Source: Providencia heimbachae ATCC 35613
Lineage (GTDB): Bacteria; Pseudomonadota; Gammaproteobacteria; Enterobacterales; Enterobacteriaceae
Direction of reading: 5' to 3'
Length of the DNA stretch: 64,000 nt
NCBI RefSeq assembly: GCF_001655055.1
Contig: NZ_LXEW01000048.1
Location: forward strand, 186,001 to 250,000
Made by a program: the position numbers and the translations under genes
The notes under the pieces: model-generated
What the model saw: only the letters and a program-made list of their open reading frames with translations
Database searches by the model: none
Told to the model about the DNA's origin: nothing
Shown here: one piece after another, positions 40,142-50,006 of the stretch
Layout of the letters: every line of letters starts with the position of its first letter
How positions within the stretch are numbered: the stretch's first letter is position 1

Positions 40142-40157
40142 TGTGATATTGATGGCA
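40142..40157 (+). promoter_or_regulatory. Possible CRP site upstream of hutU
   Basis: TGTGA-TATTGA-TGGCA is a partial match to the CRP consensus, about 120-136 bases upstream of the HutC operator. Enteric hut operons are CRP activated (known). The match in the second half is weak. Confidence 0.3.
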
Positions 40158-40273
40158 TATTTAGAATAAAAAAACAGTATGGTTTAAACTTTGTATCGGT
40201 TTATTTGATTGATTAATAAGTGAAAATAAAATAAATCCAGTCATTTTATCTCAATGTGTTGTTAAAAAATGAA

Positions 40274-40302
40274 TTGATTGTACATGTATATACAACTATA
40301 CC
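40274..40302 (+). promoter_or_regulatory. hutU promoter region with HutC operator
   Basis: The imperfect 18-bp palindrome TTGTACATGTATATACAA (40278-40295) contains TGTATATACA (40285-40294), identical to the hutI operator. A possible TTGATT (40274-40279), 17-base spacer and TATACC (40297-40302) overlaps it. ATACCT-TA follows both operators. Confidence 0.7.
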
Positions 40303-40340
40303 TATAGAGAGACGAAATCAGTACAACATGTATTTCTCCC

Positions 40341-40468
40341 AAGTAAATTCAAGTTGCCCGTTAGCGGCACAGATAGATAAAGACTGACATTGAATATGCC
40401 ATCAACAGCGATATTGAATGTAGACCCTTTGCTTGCCACTGACACTCAACCTGAATTATTTAGGGTAT
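40341..40468. repeat. Dispersed palindromic repeat, near-complete copy
   Basis: Ends AATTCAAGTTG (40346-40356) and CAACCTGAATT (40447-40457) are inverted, 10 of 11 matching, and the right side continues ATTTAGGGTAT. Length is about 128 bp. The form is like YPAL-type enterobacterial repeats. It lies in the hutU leader, between promoter and start. Confidence 0.6.
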
Positions 40469-40489
40469 CGATAAAGAGGGTATAAAAAA

Positions 40490-42169
40490 GTGACCGCACT
40501 TAATAATAAATATAGAAATGTCGAAATTAGATCGCCTCGTGGAAACACATTGACCGCAAAAAGTTGGCTGACGGAAGCCCCTTTACGCATGCTAATGAAT
40601 AACCTTGATCCTGATGTCGCCGAAAATCCGCATGAATTAGTGGTTTATGGTGGGATTGGGCGTGCAGCACGTAATTGGCAGTGCTATGACCAAATCGTAG
40701 AGTCACTTAAACAACTTGAAAATGATGAAACCCTACTTGTTCAATCCGGAAAACCGGTAGGTGTATTTAAAACCCATGAAAATGCCCCTCGCGTATTAAT
40801 TGCTAACTCAAACCTTGTCCCTCACTGGGCAAATTGGGAGCATTTCAATGAATTAGATGCGAAAGGCTTAGCCATGTATGGTCAGATGACCGCAGGTAGC
40901 TGGATTTATATTGGTAGCCAAGGGATTGTACAGGGCACCTATGAAACATTTGTTGAAGCAGCGCGCCAACACTTTAATGGTGATTTAACCGGACGTTGGG
41001 TATTAACGGCAGGTTTAGGTGGAATGGGTGGCGCGCAGCCGTTAGCCGCAACATTAGCCGGCGCGTGTTCACTCAATATTGAATGCCAGCAAAGTCGCAT
41101 TGATTTTCGTCTAAGAACCCATTACGTGGATGAGCAAGCAACCGATCTGGATGATGCACTTGCACGCATTAAAAAATACACCGCAGAAGGAAAGGCAGTT
41201 TCGATTGCGCTTTGTGGAAATGCCGCTGAAATATTGCCTGAATTAGTTAAGCGCGGTGTTAAACCTGACATGGTTACAGACCAAACCAGTGCCCATGACC
41301 CACTTAACGGTTATTTACCCATTGGTATGAGTTGGGATGAGTACCGTGAACAAAGTGTAAAAAACCCGCAAAGTACCGCGCTTGCAGCTAAAAAATCCAT
41401 GGCGGAACATGTTAAAGCCATGTTGGCATTCAAGAAACAAGGTATTCCAACCTTTGATTACGGCAATAATATCCGTCAAATGGCATTAGAAATGGGGGTT
41501 GAAAATGCCTTCGATTTCCCGGGATTTGTGCCTGCTTATATTCGCCCACTATTTTGTCGTGGTGTAGGACCGTTCCGTTGGGTTGCGCTATCCGGTGATC
41601 CTGAAGATATTTATAAAACTGATGCCAAAGTTAAACAATTATTGCCAGACGATAAGCATTTACACCGTTGGTTAGATATGGCGCGTGAGCGTATCAGCTT
41701 TCAGGGATTACCTGCACGAATTTGCTGGGTTGGCTTAGGAGACCGAGCAAAATTGGGTTTAGCGTTTAATGAAATGGTAAGAAGTGGTGAAGTGTCGGCA
41801 CCGATCGTTATTGGTCGTGACCATCTTGATTCTGGGTCGGTAGCAAGCCCAAATCGTGAAACAGAATCAATGAAAGATGGCTCAGATGCTGTGTCAGATT
41901 GGCCATTACTCAACGCATTATTGAATACCGCCAGTGGCGCAACATGGGTGTCTTTGCATCATGGTGGTGGCGTCGGTATGGGCTTCTCACAACATTCCGG
42001 TGTTGTCATTGTTTGTGATGGAACCGATGAAGCCGCTGCACGGATTGCTCGCGTTTTACATAATGACCCTGCAACAGGGGTGATGCGCCATGCGGATGCG
42101 GGCTATGACATTGCAATCGAATGTGCGCATGAAAAAAATCTTAATCTACCAATGCTAAAAACACGTTAA
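40490..42169 (+). CDS. hutU: Urocanate hydratase
   Basis: HutU converts urocanate to imidazolone-5-propionate with tightly bound NAD+. The 559-residue length is normal. Family motifs include [28 protein letters not shown], the active-site region [18 protein letters not shown], and the late [15 protein letters not shown]. The start is GTG with AGAGGG upstream. It lies just ahead of hutH with a 12-base gap, a clear operon. Confidence 0.97.
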   Translation: MTALNNKYRNVEIRSPRGNTLTAKSWLTEAPLRMLMNNLDPDVAENPHELVVYGGIGRAARNWQCYDQIVESLKQLENDETLLVQSGKPVGVFKTHENAPRVLIANSNLVPHWANWEHFNELDAKGLAMYGQMTAGSWIYIGSQGIVQGTYETFVEAARQHFNGDLTGRWVLTAGLGGMGGAQPLAATLAGACSLNIECQQSRIDFRLRTHYVDEQATDLDDALARIKKYTAEGKAVSIALCGNAAEILPELVKRGVKPDMVTDQTSAHDPLNGYLPIGMSWDEYREQSVKNPQSTALAAKKSMAEHVKAMLAFKKQGIPTFDYGNNIRQMALEMGVENAFDFPGFVPAYIRPLFCRGVGPFRWVALSGDPEDIYKTDAKVKQLLPDDKHLHRWLDMARERISFQGLPARICWVGLGDRAKLGLAFNEMVRSGEVSAPIVIGRDHLDSGSVASPNRETESMKDGSDAVSDWPLLNALLNTASGATWVSLHHGGGVGMGFSQHSGVVIVCDGTDEAAARIARVLHNDPATGVMRHADAGYDIAIECAHEKNLNLPMLKTR

Positions 42170-42181
42170 GGAGTGCCATTA

Positions 42182-43714
42182 ATGACTAAGTTAACTATCC
42201 ATCCAGGAAAAATGACACTTGATGAATTACGTGTTGTCTTTGAACAGCCCGTTACCGTGACTCTTGATAAACGCGCTCATAGCGCAATTGAAAAAAGTGT
42301 TGCGACGGTGAATAAAATTATTGCTGAAGATAAAACGGCATACGGGATTAATACCGGTTTTGGGTTATTAGCCAACACGCGAATAGCGACGAAAGATTTG
42401 CAATCATTGCAACGCTCCATCGTGATGTCCCATGCTGCAGGGGTAGGCGATCCATTAGATGATGAACTTGTTCGTTTAATTATGGTGCTAAAAGTTAACA
42501 GCCTAGCGCGTGGTTTTTCGGGTATTCGCCTTGAAGTGATTAATGCGTTAATTGCGATGATTAATGCTCAAGTGTATCCGTTTATTCCAGCAAAAGGATC
42601 TGTTGGTGCTTCAGGTGACTTAGCGCCTCTCGCTCACATGAGTTTAATTCTATTGGGTGAAGGAAAAGCGCGTTTTGAAGGTAAATGGATTTCAGCCAAA
42701 AAAGCGTTAGAAAAAGCAGGTTTAACCCCATTAAAGCTCGAAGCGAAAGAAGGCCTCGCTTTACTTAATGGTACACAGGTCTCGACAGCATTTGCACTTA
42801 AAGGGTTATTTGAAGCCGAGACATTACTGCTTTCAGGGATCGTCTGTGGTGCACTGAGTGTTGAAGCAACATTGGGGTCACGTAAGCCATTCGATGCTCG
42901 GGTACAAGAAGTTCGCGGACAAAAAGGGCAAATAGATGTGGCAGCACTGTTTCGTGAAATTCTATCACCAAGTAGTGAGCTTGCTCAGTCCCATGAAAAT
43001 TGCGTTAAAGTTCAAGACCCTTACTCATTGCGCTGCCAACCGCAGGTAATGGGGGCTTGCTTAACACAAATTCGCCAAGCCGCGGAAGTTATTTTAATTG
43101 AATCTAATGCGGTATCAGATAACCCATTAGTATTTACCGATAATAGCGATATTATTTCGGGTGGGAACTTCCATGCAGAGCCTGTTGCGATGGCGTCAGA
43201 TAACCTTGCCCTTGTATTCGCCGAAATAGGCGCGCTATCAGAAAGACGTATTGCATTATTGATGGATACGCATATGTCCCAGCTTCCCCCATTCTTAGTC
43301 AATAATGGTGGGGTTAACTCAGGATTTATGATTGCACAAGTGACGGCGGCAGCTTTAGCGAGTGAAAACAAAGCATTGGCACATCCATCAAGTGTTGATA
43401 GTTTACCAACCTCAGCCAATCAGGAAGATCATGTCTCAATGGCACCGGCGGCAGGGCGTCGCCTGTGGGAAATGGCGAAGAATGTAACCGGTATTCTTGC
43501 TATTGAATGGTTATCGGCTTGCCAAGGTATGGATTTCCGTGAAGGGCTTAAATCCAGCGAAGCGTTAGAAAAAGCGCGTTCAACCTTAAGAGACAAAGTC
43601 ACTTATTACGACAAAGATCGTTATTTTGCACCGGATATTGAGGCGGCAATTGAATTAATCAACAAACACAAATTATCAACATTATTTTCTGTTGGAACTG
43701 TTTTCCCTAAATAG
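42182..43714 (+). CDS. hutH: Histidine ammonia-lyase
   Basis: HutH deaminates L-histidine to urocanate. The 510-residue protein has the MIO cofactor triad Ala-Ser-Gly at 143-145 in [14 protein letters not shown], and the QDPYSLRC-like [12 protein letters not shown] motif. The ATG at 42182 has an AAGGAG site; an upstream GTG is unlikely. It is between hutU and the permease. Confidence 0.97.
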   Translation: MTKLTIHPGKMTLDELRVVFEQPVTVTLDKRAHSAIEKSVATVNKIIAEDKTAYGINTGFGLLANTRIATKDLQSLQRSIVMSHAAGVGDPLDDELVRLIMVLKVNSLARGFSGIRLEVINALIAMINAQVYPFIPAKGSVGASGDLAPLAHMSLILLGEGKARFEGKWISAKKALEKAGLTPLKLEAKEGLALLNGTQVSTAFALKGLFEAETLLLSGIVCGALSVEATLGSRKPFDARVQEVRGQKGQIDVAALFREILSPSSELAQSHENCVKVQDPYSLRCQPQVMGACLTQIRQAAEVILIESNAVSDNPLVFTDNSDIISGGNFHAEPVAMASDNLALVFAEIGALSERRIALLMDTHMSQLPPFLVNNGGVNSGFMIAQVTAAALASENKALAHPSSVDSLPTSANQEDHVSMAPAAGRRLWEMAKNVTGILAIEWLSACQGMDFREGLKSSEALEKARSTLRDKVTYYDKDRYFAPDIEAAIELINKHKLSTLFSVGTVFPK

Positions 43715-43812
43715 TACATCGAGCAAATAAAGGGCAGTTGGCGACGTATCAACTGCCCGTAGCGGTATATCTGCACAACAAATAAATAATAAAATAATAC
43801 GAAGGATAATTC

Positions 43813-45198
43813 ATGCAAAGCACATCACAACTTGCGCGAGGTCTTTCTGCGCGCCACATTCGATTTATGGCTCTCGGTTCTGCGATTGGTACAGGGCTAT
43901 TTTATGGTTCAGCAAAAGCGATAGAAACCGCAGGTCCGGCGGTACTGCTGGCTTATATAATAGGGGGTGCAGCCGTTTTTATGGTGATGCGCGCACTGGG
44001 TGAAATGGCAGTTCATAGCCCACTAGCCGGTTCATTTTCTCAGTATGCTAGTCATTATCTTGGCGCAAGGGCGGGCTTCTTTACGGGCTGGACATATGTT
44101 TTTGAAATGCTGATTGTTTGTCTTGCTGATGTGACCGCATTCGGCTTCTACATGAAACTCTGGTTTCCGGATGTCGCACAATGGATATGGGTACTCAGTA
44201 TTATCTGTTTTATTGGTGCGATAAATCTTTGTCACGTCAAAACCTTCGGTGAAATGGAGTTTTGGCTATCACTGATCAAAGTCGTGGCGATTATTGCCAT
44301 GATAGTCGGTGGTGCAGCCATTATGATGTTTGGCTTTGGTTCAGCCGCTGAGCATCCTGTGGGGATTTCAAATCTGTTTATTCATGATGGCTTTATGCCA
44401 AATGGTATAGGCGGGGTCATTGCCTCCTTTGCCGTGGTGATGTTTGCCTTTGGTGGAATTGAAGTCATTGGTATCACCGCAAGTGAAGCGAAAAACCCAG
44501 GTGTAACCATTCCTAAAGCAATTAATGCCGTACCAATTCGTATTCTATTATTTTACGTACTGACGCTGTTTGTGCTGATGTGTATTTACCCATGGAACCA
44601 AATTGGTCAGCAAGGTAGCCCATTTGTGCAAATTTTTGACAGCTTAGGAATTCAATCCGCTGCAAATATTTTAAATGTGGTGGTCATTACGGCAGCAATT
44701 TCTGCGATTAACAGTGATATTTTTGGTGCAGGACGCATGATGTATGGAATGGCGCATGAAGGGCAAGCGCCGAAAGCCTTTACCAAACTGACTAAAAATG
44801 GCGTGCCATGGATGACTGTGCTGGTGATGGTTGGTGTGTTGTTTATTGGTGTGGTGCTGAATTATTTAATTCCTGAAAAAGTCTTCTTAGTGATTGCTTC
44901 AATTGCGACTTTTGCCACCATCTGGGTATGGCTAATGATTTTACTGTCTCAGTTTGCGATGCGTAAAAAAATGACGCCGGAAGAAGTGAGTCAGCTAAAG
45001 TTCCCTGTCCCAATGTGGCCAGTTGCCCCCATTGTTGCCATTGTATTTATGCTGTTTATTTTTGGTGTGCTTGGTTATTTCGAAGATACGCGGATAGCGC
45101 TATACGTCGGTATCATTTGGCTGGTGTTATTAAGTATTGCCTATGCAGTATGGGTAAAAAAGCCAGAGAATAAGACAAAAGAAATGACGCAAAGCTAA
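43813..45198 (+). CDS. Amino-acid permease, probable histidine transporter (HutT/ProY-like)
   Basis: AAT-family APC-superfamily permease, 461 residues, with 12 predicted membrane segments. The N-terminal [25 protein letters not shown] motif and [17 protein letters not shown] are family hallmarks. It resembles ProY and HutT. It lies in the hut cluster after hutH, so histidine (or urocanate) import is the likely role; specificity is inferred from position. Confidence 0.87.
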   Translation: MQSTSQLARGLSARHIRFMALGSAIGTGLFYGSAKAIETAGPAVLLAYIIGGAAVFMVMRALGEMAVHSPLAGSFSQYASHYLGARAGFFTGWTYVFEMLIVCLADVTAFGFYMKLWFPDVAQWIWVLSIICFIGAINLCHVKTFGEMEFWLSLIKVVAIIAMIVGGAAIMMFGFGSAAEHPVGISNLFIHDGFMPNGIGGVIASFAVVMFAFGGIEVIGITASEAKNPGVTIPKAINAVPIRILLFYVLTLFVLMCIYPWNQIGQQGSPFVQIFDSLGIQSAANILNVVVITAAISAINSDIFGAGRMMYGMAHEGQAPKAFTKLTKNGVPWMTVLVMVGVLFIGVVLNYLIPEKVFLVIASIATFATIWVWLMILLSQFAMRKKMTPEEVSQLKFPVPMWPVAPIVAIVFMLFIFGVLGYFEDTRIALYVGIIWLVLLSIAYAVWVKKPENKTKEMTQS

Positions 45199-45225
45199 CG
45201 GTTATTTTTAATATTATGTTTACTA

Positions 45226-45259
45226 AAAGATGCCCTCAAGCGTTGTTGAGGGCATCTTT
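45226..45259 (+). terminator. Terminator of the hutUH-permease operon
   Basis: Perfect 14-bp stem AAAGATGCCCTCAA/TTGAGGGCATCTTT with a 6-base loop, just after the permease stop. Confidence 0.85.
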
Positions 45260-45402
45260 GTGATTAAATCCCATTCAAACCGCGCATCTTGAATAAGTGT
45301 ATCTTTATTTTATTGTATTAATCTGCTGATTTGTCTCTCACTTCGTGGCAAACTTTAACCATTCATATTTACCTTTCAATAGACAGGCAGGAGACACCCT
45401 TC

Positions 45403-46335
45403 TTGGAAAAGATCTTCGTTGACGAAGCAGTAGCAGAACTTCACACCATTCAGGATATTTTACGTTGGACAATGAGCCGCTTTAATGCCGCCAATGTGTA
45501 TTATGGCCACGGTACAGATAACTCGTGGGACGAAGCATTACAATTGGTGCTCCCAACCCTTTATTTACCGTTAGATTTACCCGATGAACTGCTAACATCG
45601 CGCCTGACACCAACGGAGCGCCACCGTATTATTGAGCGTGTTTTACGCCGCATCAATGACCGTATTCCGGTTGCTTATCTCACAAACCGTTCTTGGTTTT
45701 GTGGTCACGAATTTTATGTGGATGAGCGTGTTCTTATTCCCCGCTCTCCAATTGGTGAGTTAATCAATAACCACTTTGTCGGTTTATTATCAGATGAACC
45801 GCAAACTATTTTGGATATGTGCACTGGCAGTGGCTGCATTGCGATTGCTTGCGCCTACGAATTTCCTGACGCAGAAGTCGATGCAGTCGATATTTCAACC
45901 GATGTCTTAGCCGTAACGGAACAAAATATTGCTAACCATGGCTTAGACCATCGTGTGATCCCAATTCGCTCTGATTTATTCAGGGATATGCCAGAGGTGA
46001 AATACGACTTGATTGTCACTAATCCGCCGTATGTTGATGCAGAAGATATGTCGGATTTACCAGAAGAGTTTCGTGTCGAACCCGAATTAGCCTTAGCCGC
46101 GGGTAGTGATGGCTTAAAATTGACGCGTCGTATCTTAGCGGATGCGCCACGCTTTTTAACCGAAGAAGGTATTTTGGTGTGTGAAGTGGGCAACAGCATG
46201 GTGCACTTAATTGAACAATATCCAGAAGTTCCGTTTATTTGGCTTGATTTCGAATACGGTGGCGATGGTGTGTTTATGTTAACGCGTGATCAATTAGTTG
46301 AGTATCATGTGTGCTTTGAAGAATTTAAAGTATAG
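45403..46335 (+). CDS. prmB: Ribosomal protein uL3 glutamine methyltransferase PrmB
   Basis: PrmB methylates Gln150 of ribosomal protein L3. The TTG at 45403 with AGGAG upstream gives 310 residues and the family start [10 protein letters not shown], exactly the E. coli length. Motifs include [16 protein letters not shown] (about 137-152) for S-adenosylmethionine and the catalytic NPPY (207-210). It is upstream of aroC as in E. coli. Confidence 0.95.
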   Translation: MEKIFVDEAVAELHTIQDILRWTMSRFNAANVYYGHGTDNSWDEALQLVLPTLYLPLDLPDELLTSRLTPTERHRIIERVLRRINDRIPVAYLTNRSWFCGHEFYVDERVLIPRSPIGELINNHFVGLLSDEPQTILDMCTGSGCIAIACAYEFPDAEVDAVDISTDVLAVTEQNIANHGLDHRVIPIRSDLFRDMPEVKYDLIVTNPPYVDAEDMSDLPEEFRVEPELALAAGSDGLKLTRRILADAPRFLTEEGILVCEVGNSMVHLIEQYPEVPFIWLDFEYGGDGVFMLTRDQLVEYHVCFEEFKV

Positions 46336-46435
46336 TTGAACTGTTCCACATAATAATGTATTCAAAGACAACATCATGTTCTTAACAACCAATACATAAT
46401 TATAACAATCGCAGGCTTAGAATAGGAAACTCGGG

Positions 46436-47524
46436 ATGGCAGGAAATTCAATAGGGCAACTTTTTCGCGTGACAACATTCGGCGAGTCACATGGTCTGGC
46501 GTTAGGTTGCATCATCGATGGCGTACCGCCGGGGTTATCACTGACTGAGGCGGATTTACAGATTGATTTAGATAGACGTCGTCCAGGCACTTCGCGTTAT
46601 ACCACTGCGCGTCGTGAACCTGACCAAGTCAAAATATTGTCAGGTGTATTTAATGGTGTTACCACAGGAACCAGCATTGGTTTAATGATTGAAAACACCG
46701 ATCAGCGCTCGCAAGATTACGGCACCATCAAAGATGTATTCAGACCGGGACATGCGGATTACACCTACGAGCAAAAATATGGTCAGCGTGACTATCGTGG
46801 TGGTGGCCGTTCATCGGCGCGTGAAACCGCGATGCGCGTGGCAGCGGGTGCAATCGCTAAAAAATATCTACATGAAAAATTTGGTGTTGTGATCCGAGGT
46901 TGTTTGACGCAAATGGGCTCTGTTGAGTGTGAAATAAAAGATTGGTCAATCGTTGAAGAAAACCCATTTTTTTGCCCAGACCCGACCAAACTTGAAGCGT
47001 TAGATGAATTGCTGCGTGGATTGAAAAAAGAAGGGGATTCAATCGGCGCAAAAGTGACTGTGATTGCAGAGAATGTGCCAGCGGGTCTCGGTGAGCCCGT
47101 ATTCGATCGCTTAGACGCGGATCTTGCTCATGCATTGATGAGCATCAATGCCGTGAAAGGGGTTGAAATTGGTGATGGCTTTGGGGTTATCGGCTTAAAA
47201 GGCAGTGAAAACCGGGATGAAATTACTCGTCATGGTTTTACCTCGAACCATGCGGGTGGCATTTTGGGTGGTATCAGTAGCAGCCAACCTATCATTGCCC
47301 ATATCGCGATGAAACCAACTTCCAGTATTACCGTTTCAGGTAAGACATTAAACCGTGATTTTGAAGAAGTGGATATGATCACTAAAGGTCGCCACGACCC
47401 TTGTGTTGGTATCCGCGCAGTACCCATTGCAGAAGCGATGATGGCGATTGTCTTGTTGGATCACTATTTACGTCATCGCGGTCAATGTGCCGATGTCGTC
47501 CCTGCAATGAAGCCATTTGAATAA
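46436..47524 (+). CDS. aroC: Chorismate synthase
   Basis: AroC makes chorismate from 5-enolpyruvylshikimate-3-phosphate, using reduced FMN. The 362-residue protein has the family motifs [36 protein letters not shown] and [18 protein letters not shown]. The preceding bases (AGGAAACTCGGG) carry a ribosome-binding site. E. coli has mepA directly after aroC; that gene is missing here. Confidence 0.98.
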   Translation: MAGNSIGQLFRVTTFGESHGLALGCIIDGVPPGLSLTEADLQIDLDRRRPGTSRYTTARREPDQVKILSGVFNGVTTGTSIGLMIENTDQRSQDYGTIKDVFRPGHADYTYEQKYGQRDYRGGGRSSARETAMRVAAGAIAKKYLHEKFGVVIRGCLTQMGSVECEIKDWSIVEENPFFCPDPTKLEALDELLRGLKKEGDSIGAKVTVIAENVPAGLGEPVFDRLDADLAHALMSINAVKGVEIGDGFGVIGLKGSENRDEITRHGFTSNHAGGILGGISSSQPIIAHIAMKPTSSITVSGKTLNRDFEEVDMITKGRHDPCVGIRAVPIAEAMMAIVLLDHYLRHRGQCADVVPAMKPFE

Positions 47525-47552
47525 TTAAAAATAGTCTGTTGGTTATTGGAAT

Positions 47553-47583
47553 TACTATGGGTAGGCAACGTTTGTCTGCCCAT
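47553..47583 (+). terminator. Terminator of aroC
   Basis: Imperfect stem TATGGGTAGGCAA/TTGTCTGCCCATA with G-T pairs, followed by AAAATTT, 29 bases after the stop. Confidence 0.6.
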
Positions 47584-47736
47584 AAAATTTGGTATTGATA
47601 AAGGTTTGGATGAAGCCTTCCAAAAAATACCTCATCTGGGTTGTATTCTTCTTATTTTAAATTAACAAAAATAGGTTGATTAATAAGAATAAACTACGTA
47701 TTTGCATCATGATGTTTCTCTTGTCTGGATTGTAAA

Positions 47737-48540
47737 ATGGATTGGCTAACCGCCGTTGCACCTGAAGTTTATTTACTGCTCTTCTTTGTGGCCCTTTTCG
47801 CCGGTTTTATTGATGCTATCGCGGGTGGTGGTGGGTTATTGACCATCCCGGCATTGCTGTCGGTTGGCATCACGCCAGTAGAAGCCCTTGCAACCAACAA
47901 ATTGCAAGCGGTCGGTGGTTCATTTTCCTCAACGCTCTATTTTGTGAGACGCAAAGCCATTGATTTGCGCGAACAATTATTTCCTTTCATCATGACAATG
48001 ATTGGGGCGATGTTAGGGGCAATCCTGATCCAGATGATTGATACGGCATTTCTAAAACAGCTACTGCCGGTCATGGTGATTTGTGTGGGACTGTATTTTT
48101 TATTGACGCCATCTATCGGCGCTCAAGATAGGCAACAACGTATTAGTATGCCGGTTTTTGGTGTGGCGATTGGTATGAGCCTTGGTTTTTATGATGGCGC
48201 TTTTGGGCCGGGTACAGGATCGTTTTTGGCATTAGGCTATGTATTGTTACTCGGTTATAACCTCGCCAAGGCAACGGCACATGCTAAATTACTCAATTTT
48301 GCATCTAATTTTGGCTCTTTAGTGTTCTTTATTATCGGAGGTCATGTTCTTTGGGTGCTCGGTTTTGTTATGCTTATCGGCCAAATGATTGGTGCTAGGC
48401 TGGGTGCTCGCTTAGTATTAACTAAGGGACAAAAATTAATTCGACCAATGATTGTTATTATTTCACTGCTCATGAGCGTTAAGCTATTACATGATAGCCA
48501 TGGTGATGTAATTAAAGCTTGGTTCCTCTCATTATTTTAA
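47737..48540 (+). CDS. yfcA: TSUP family membrane protein YfcA
   Basis: TauE/SafE (TSUP) family inner-membrane protein, possibly an exporter of a sulfur-containing anion (family inference). The 267-residue protein has about 8 membrane segments and the twin family motifs GFIDAIAGGGGLLTIPALL and GFYDGAFGPGTGSFLAL. It precedes epmC with a short gap, as in E. coli. Confidence 0.93.
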   Translation: MDWLTAVAPEVYLLLFFVALFAGFIDAIAGGGGLLTIPALLSVGITPVEALATNKLQAVGGSFSSTLYFVRRKAIDLREQLFPFIMTMIGAMLGAILIQMIDTAFLKQLLPVMVICVGLYFLLTPSIGAQDRQQRISMPVFGVAIGMSLGFYDGAFGPGTGSFLALGYVLLLGYNLAKATAHAKLLNFASNFGSLVFFIIGGHVLWVLGFVMLIGQMIGARLGARLVLTKGQKLIRPMIVIISLLMSVKLLHDSHGDVIKAWFLSLF

Positions 48541-48557
48541 GATGATTTTAACTTTCC

Positions 48558-49106
48558 ATGACTAAACATCATTATCAGCAGTTAATTGAGATTTTTGACG
48601 AATGCTTTGGTGAAGAATATAACACCAAACTGGTAAAAGGGGACGATGAGCCGATCTATTTACCGGCTGATGAGTCAACGCCATATCATCGTATTGTGTT
48701 TGCACATGGTTTTTTTACCAGTGCGCTGCATGAAATTTCACACTGGTGTATTGCGGGAGAAGCAAGGCGTCAGCAAGTTGACTATGGTTATTGGTATTGC
48801 CCTGATGGGCGAGATGCAAAAACACAGTGTGATTTTGAAGTGGTGGAAATCAAGCCACAAGCCTTTGACTGGCTATTTTGCGCCGCAGTAGGGATCCCGT
48901 TCAATGTCAGTTGCGATAACCTCGACGGGGATTTTGAGCCAGACCGCATCGCCTTTATGCGTAAAGTTCATGCTCAAGTGATGCAATACTTAGAAAAGGG
49001 TATCCCAGAACGCCCATTACGCTTTGTTAATGCGTTACAAACGTTTTACAATACAGCCCCTCTTTGTGCGGAGGCCTTCCCTTATCCGGAAGATATTTTC
49101 GCCTAA
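48558..49106 (+). CDS. epmC: Elongation factor P hydroxylase EpmC
   Basis: EpmC hydroxylates the beta-lysylated Lys34 of elongation factor P. The 182-residue protein has the metal site in TSALHEISHWCIAGEAR (His-Glu-x-x-His) and VDYGYWYCPDGRD. It follows yfcA by 17 bases and precedes yfcL, the E. coli order. Confidence 0.95.
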   Translation: MTKHHYQQLIEIFDECFGEEYNTKLVKGDDEPIYLPADESTPYHRIVFAHGFFTSALHEISHWCIAGEARRQQVDYGYWYCPDGRDAKTQCDFEVVEIKPQAFDWLFCAAVGIPFNVSCDNLDGDFEPDRIAFMRKVHAQVMQYLEKGIPERPLRFVNALQTFYNTAPLCAEAFPYPEDIFA

Positions 49107-49135
49107 TATTTGATTAACTACAGTAAGGATTAAGC

Positions 49136-49408
49136 ATGCTTGCGGATTTTGAAACACGCATACTGACAAAAATTGATGATATGGTTGAACATGCCAGTGA
49201 CGATGAACTATTTGCTGGTGGGTACTTGCGTGGACACTTAACCCTTGCTGTGGCTGAGCTGGAAGAAGAGAACCAAACCAGTGCAGATGCGTTATATCAA
49301 CGTGTGGAACAAAGTATTCAAACGGCAATAAAAGCGGGCGAACTCACACCACCTGATCAAATTCTGGTTTTGGGTATGTGGAAAAATTTACTTGATAGCG
49401 TGATTTAA
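49136..49408 (+). CDS. yfcL: YfcL family protein
   Basis: Small 90-residue acidic protein of the YfcL family ([29 protein letters not shown] is spread over about 14-42). Function is unknown. An AAGGA site precedes the ATG. It is co-located with epmC and mnmC as in E. coli. Confidence 0.92.
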   Translation: MLADFETRILTKIDDMVEHASDDELFAGGYLRGHLTLAVAELEEENQTSADALYQRVEQSIQTAIKAGELTPPDQILVLGMWKNLLDSVI

Positions 49409-49490
49409 TTCGTCAATTGACGTTGTTGTAAAAGTGGGGAAACCCGCTTTTTGACTTTCTAATTTTAGTGAATTAAATAAGAGATCGATT

Positions 49491-50006
49491 ATGTATGTCA
49501 TCCGTTTAGCCAATGTATCCGATGCGAGATTATTGCCTGATATTGAAAAATCAGCCGCACAAATTTTTTTAGGCCATGAAAAATTTAGCTGGATAGCGCA
49601 AGGGAACGTGCAAACAGAGCAAGACCATCTTAATTTTATTCAGCGAAAAATGGAATGGGTAGCAGTCAATGGCAGTGATGAACCTATTGGTTTTATCAAT
49701 GTAGAAAAACAGGTTAATAGTCTGCATATTTGCGAGCTATCAGTTTGCCAGCAGTGGCAAGGCCAAGGAATTGGTAAGCAACTGGTCAATCATATTATTG
49801 ATTTGGCATTGGCACAGAAAATACCGGCTATCTCATTAACCACATTTTGTGATATCCCATGGAATGCACCGTATTATCAACGCTTGGGTTTTCATATTAT
49901 TAAACATGAAAACTTAACCAATGAATTAAAATCTATCCTTCAACATGAAATGGATGCGGGTTTTCAAGTTGATGAGCGATGCGCCATGATAAAAATAGTC
50001 AATTAG
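49491..50006 (+). CDS. GNAT-family N-acetyltransferase
   Basis: The 171-residue protein has a single GNAT fold. Its acetyl-CoA motif A is [15 protein letters not shown] (about 86-100), and [10 protein letters not shown] lies near 125. It is absent between yfcL and mnmC in E. coli, so it is an accessory gene. Its last four bases overlap the mnmC stop convergently. The acceptor is unknown. Confidence 0.88.
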   Translation: MYVIRLANVSDARLLPDIEKSAAQIFLGHEKFSWIAQGNVQTEQDHLNFIQRKMEWVAVNGSDEPIGFINVEKQVNSLHICELSVCQQWQGQGIGKQLVNHIIDLALAQKIPAISLTTFCDIPWNAPYYQRLGFHIIKHENLTNELKSILQHEMDAGFQVDERCAMIKIVN

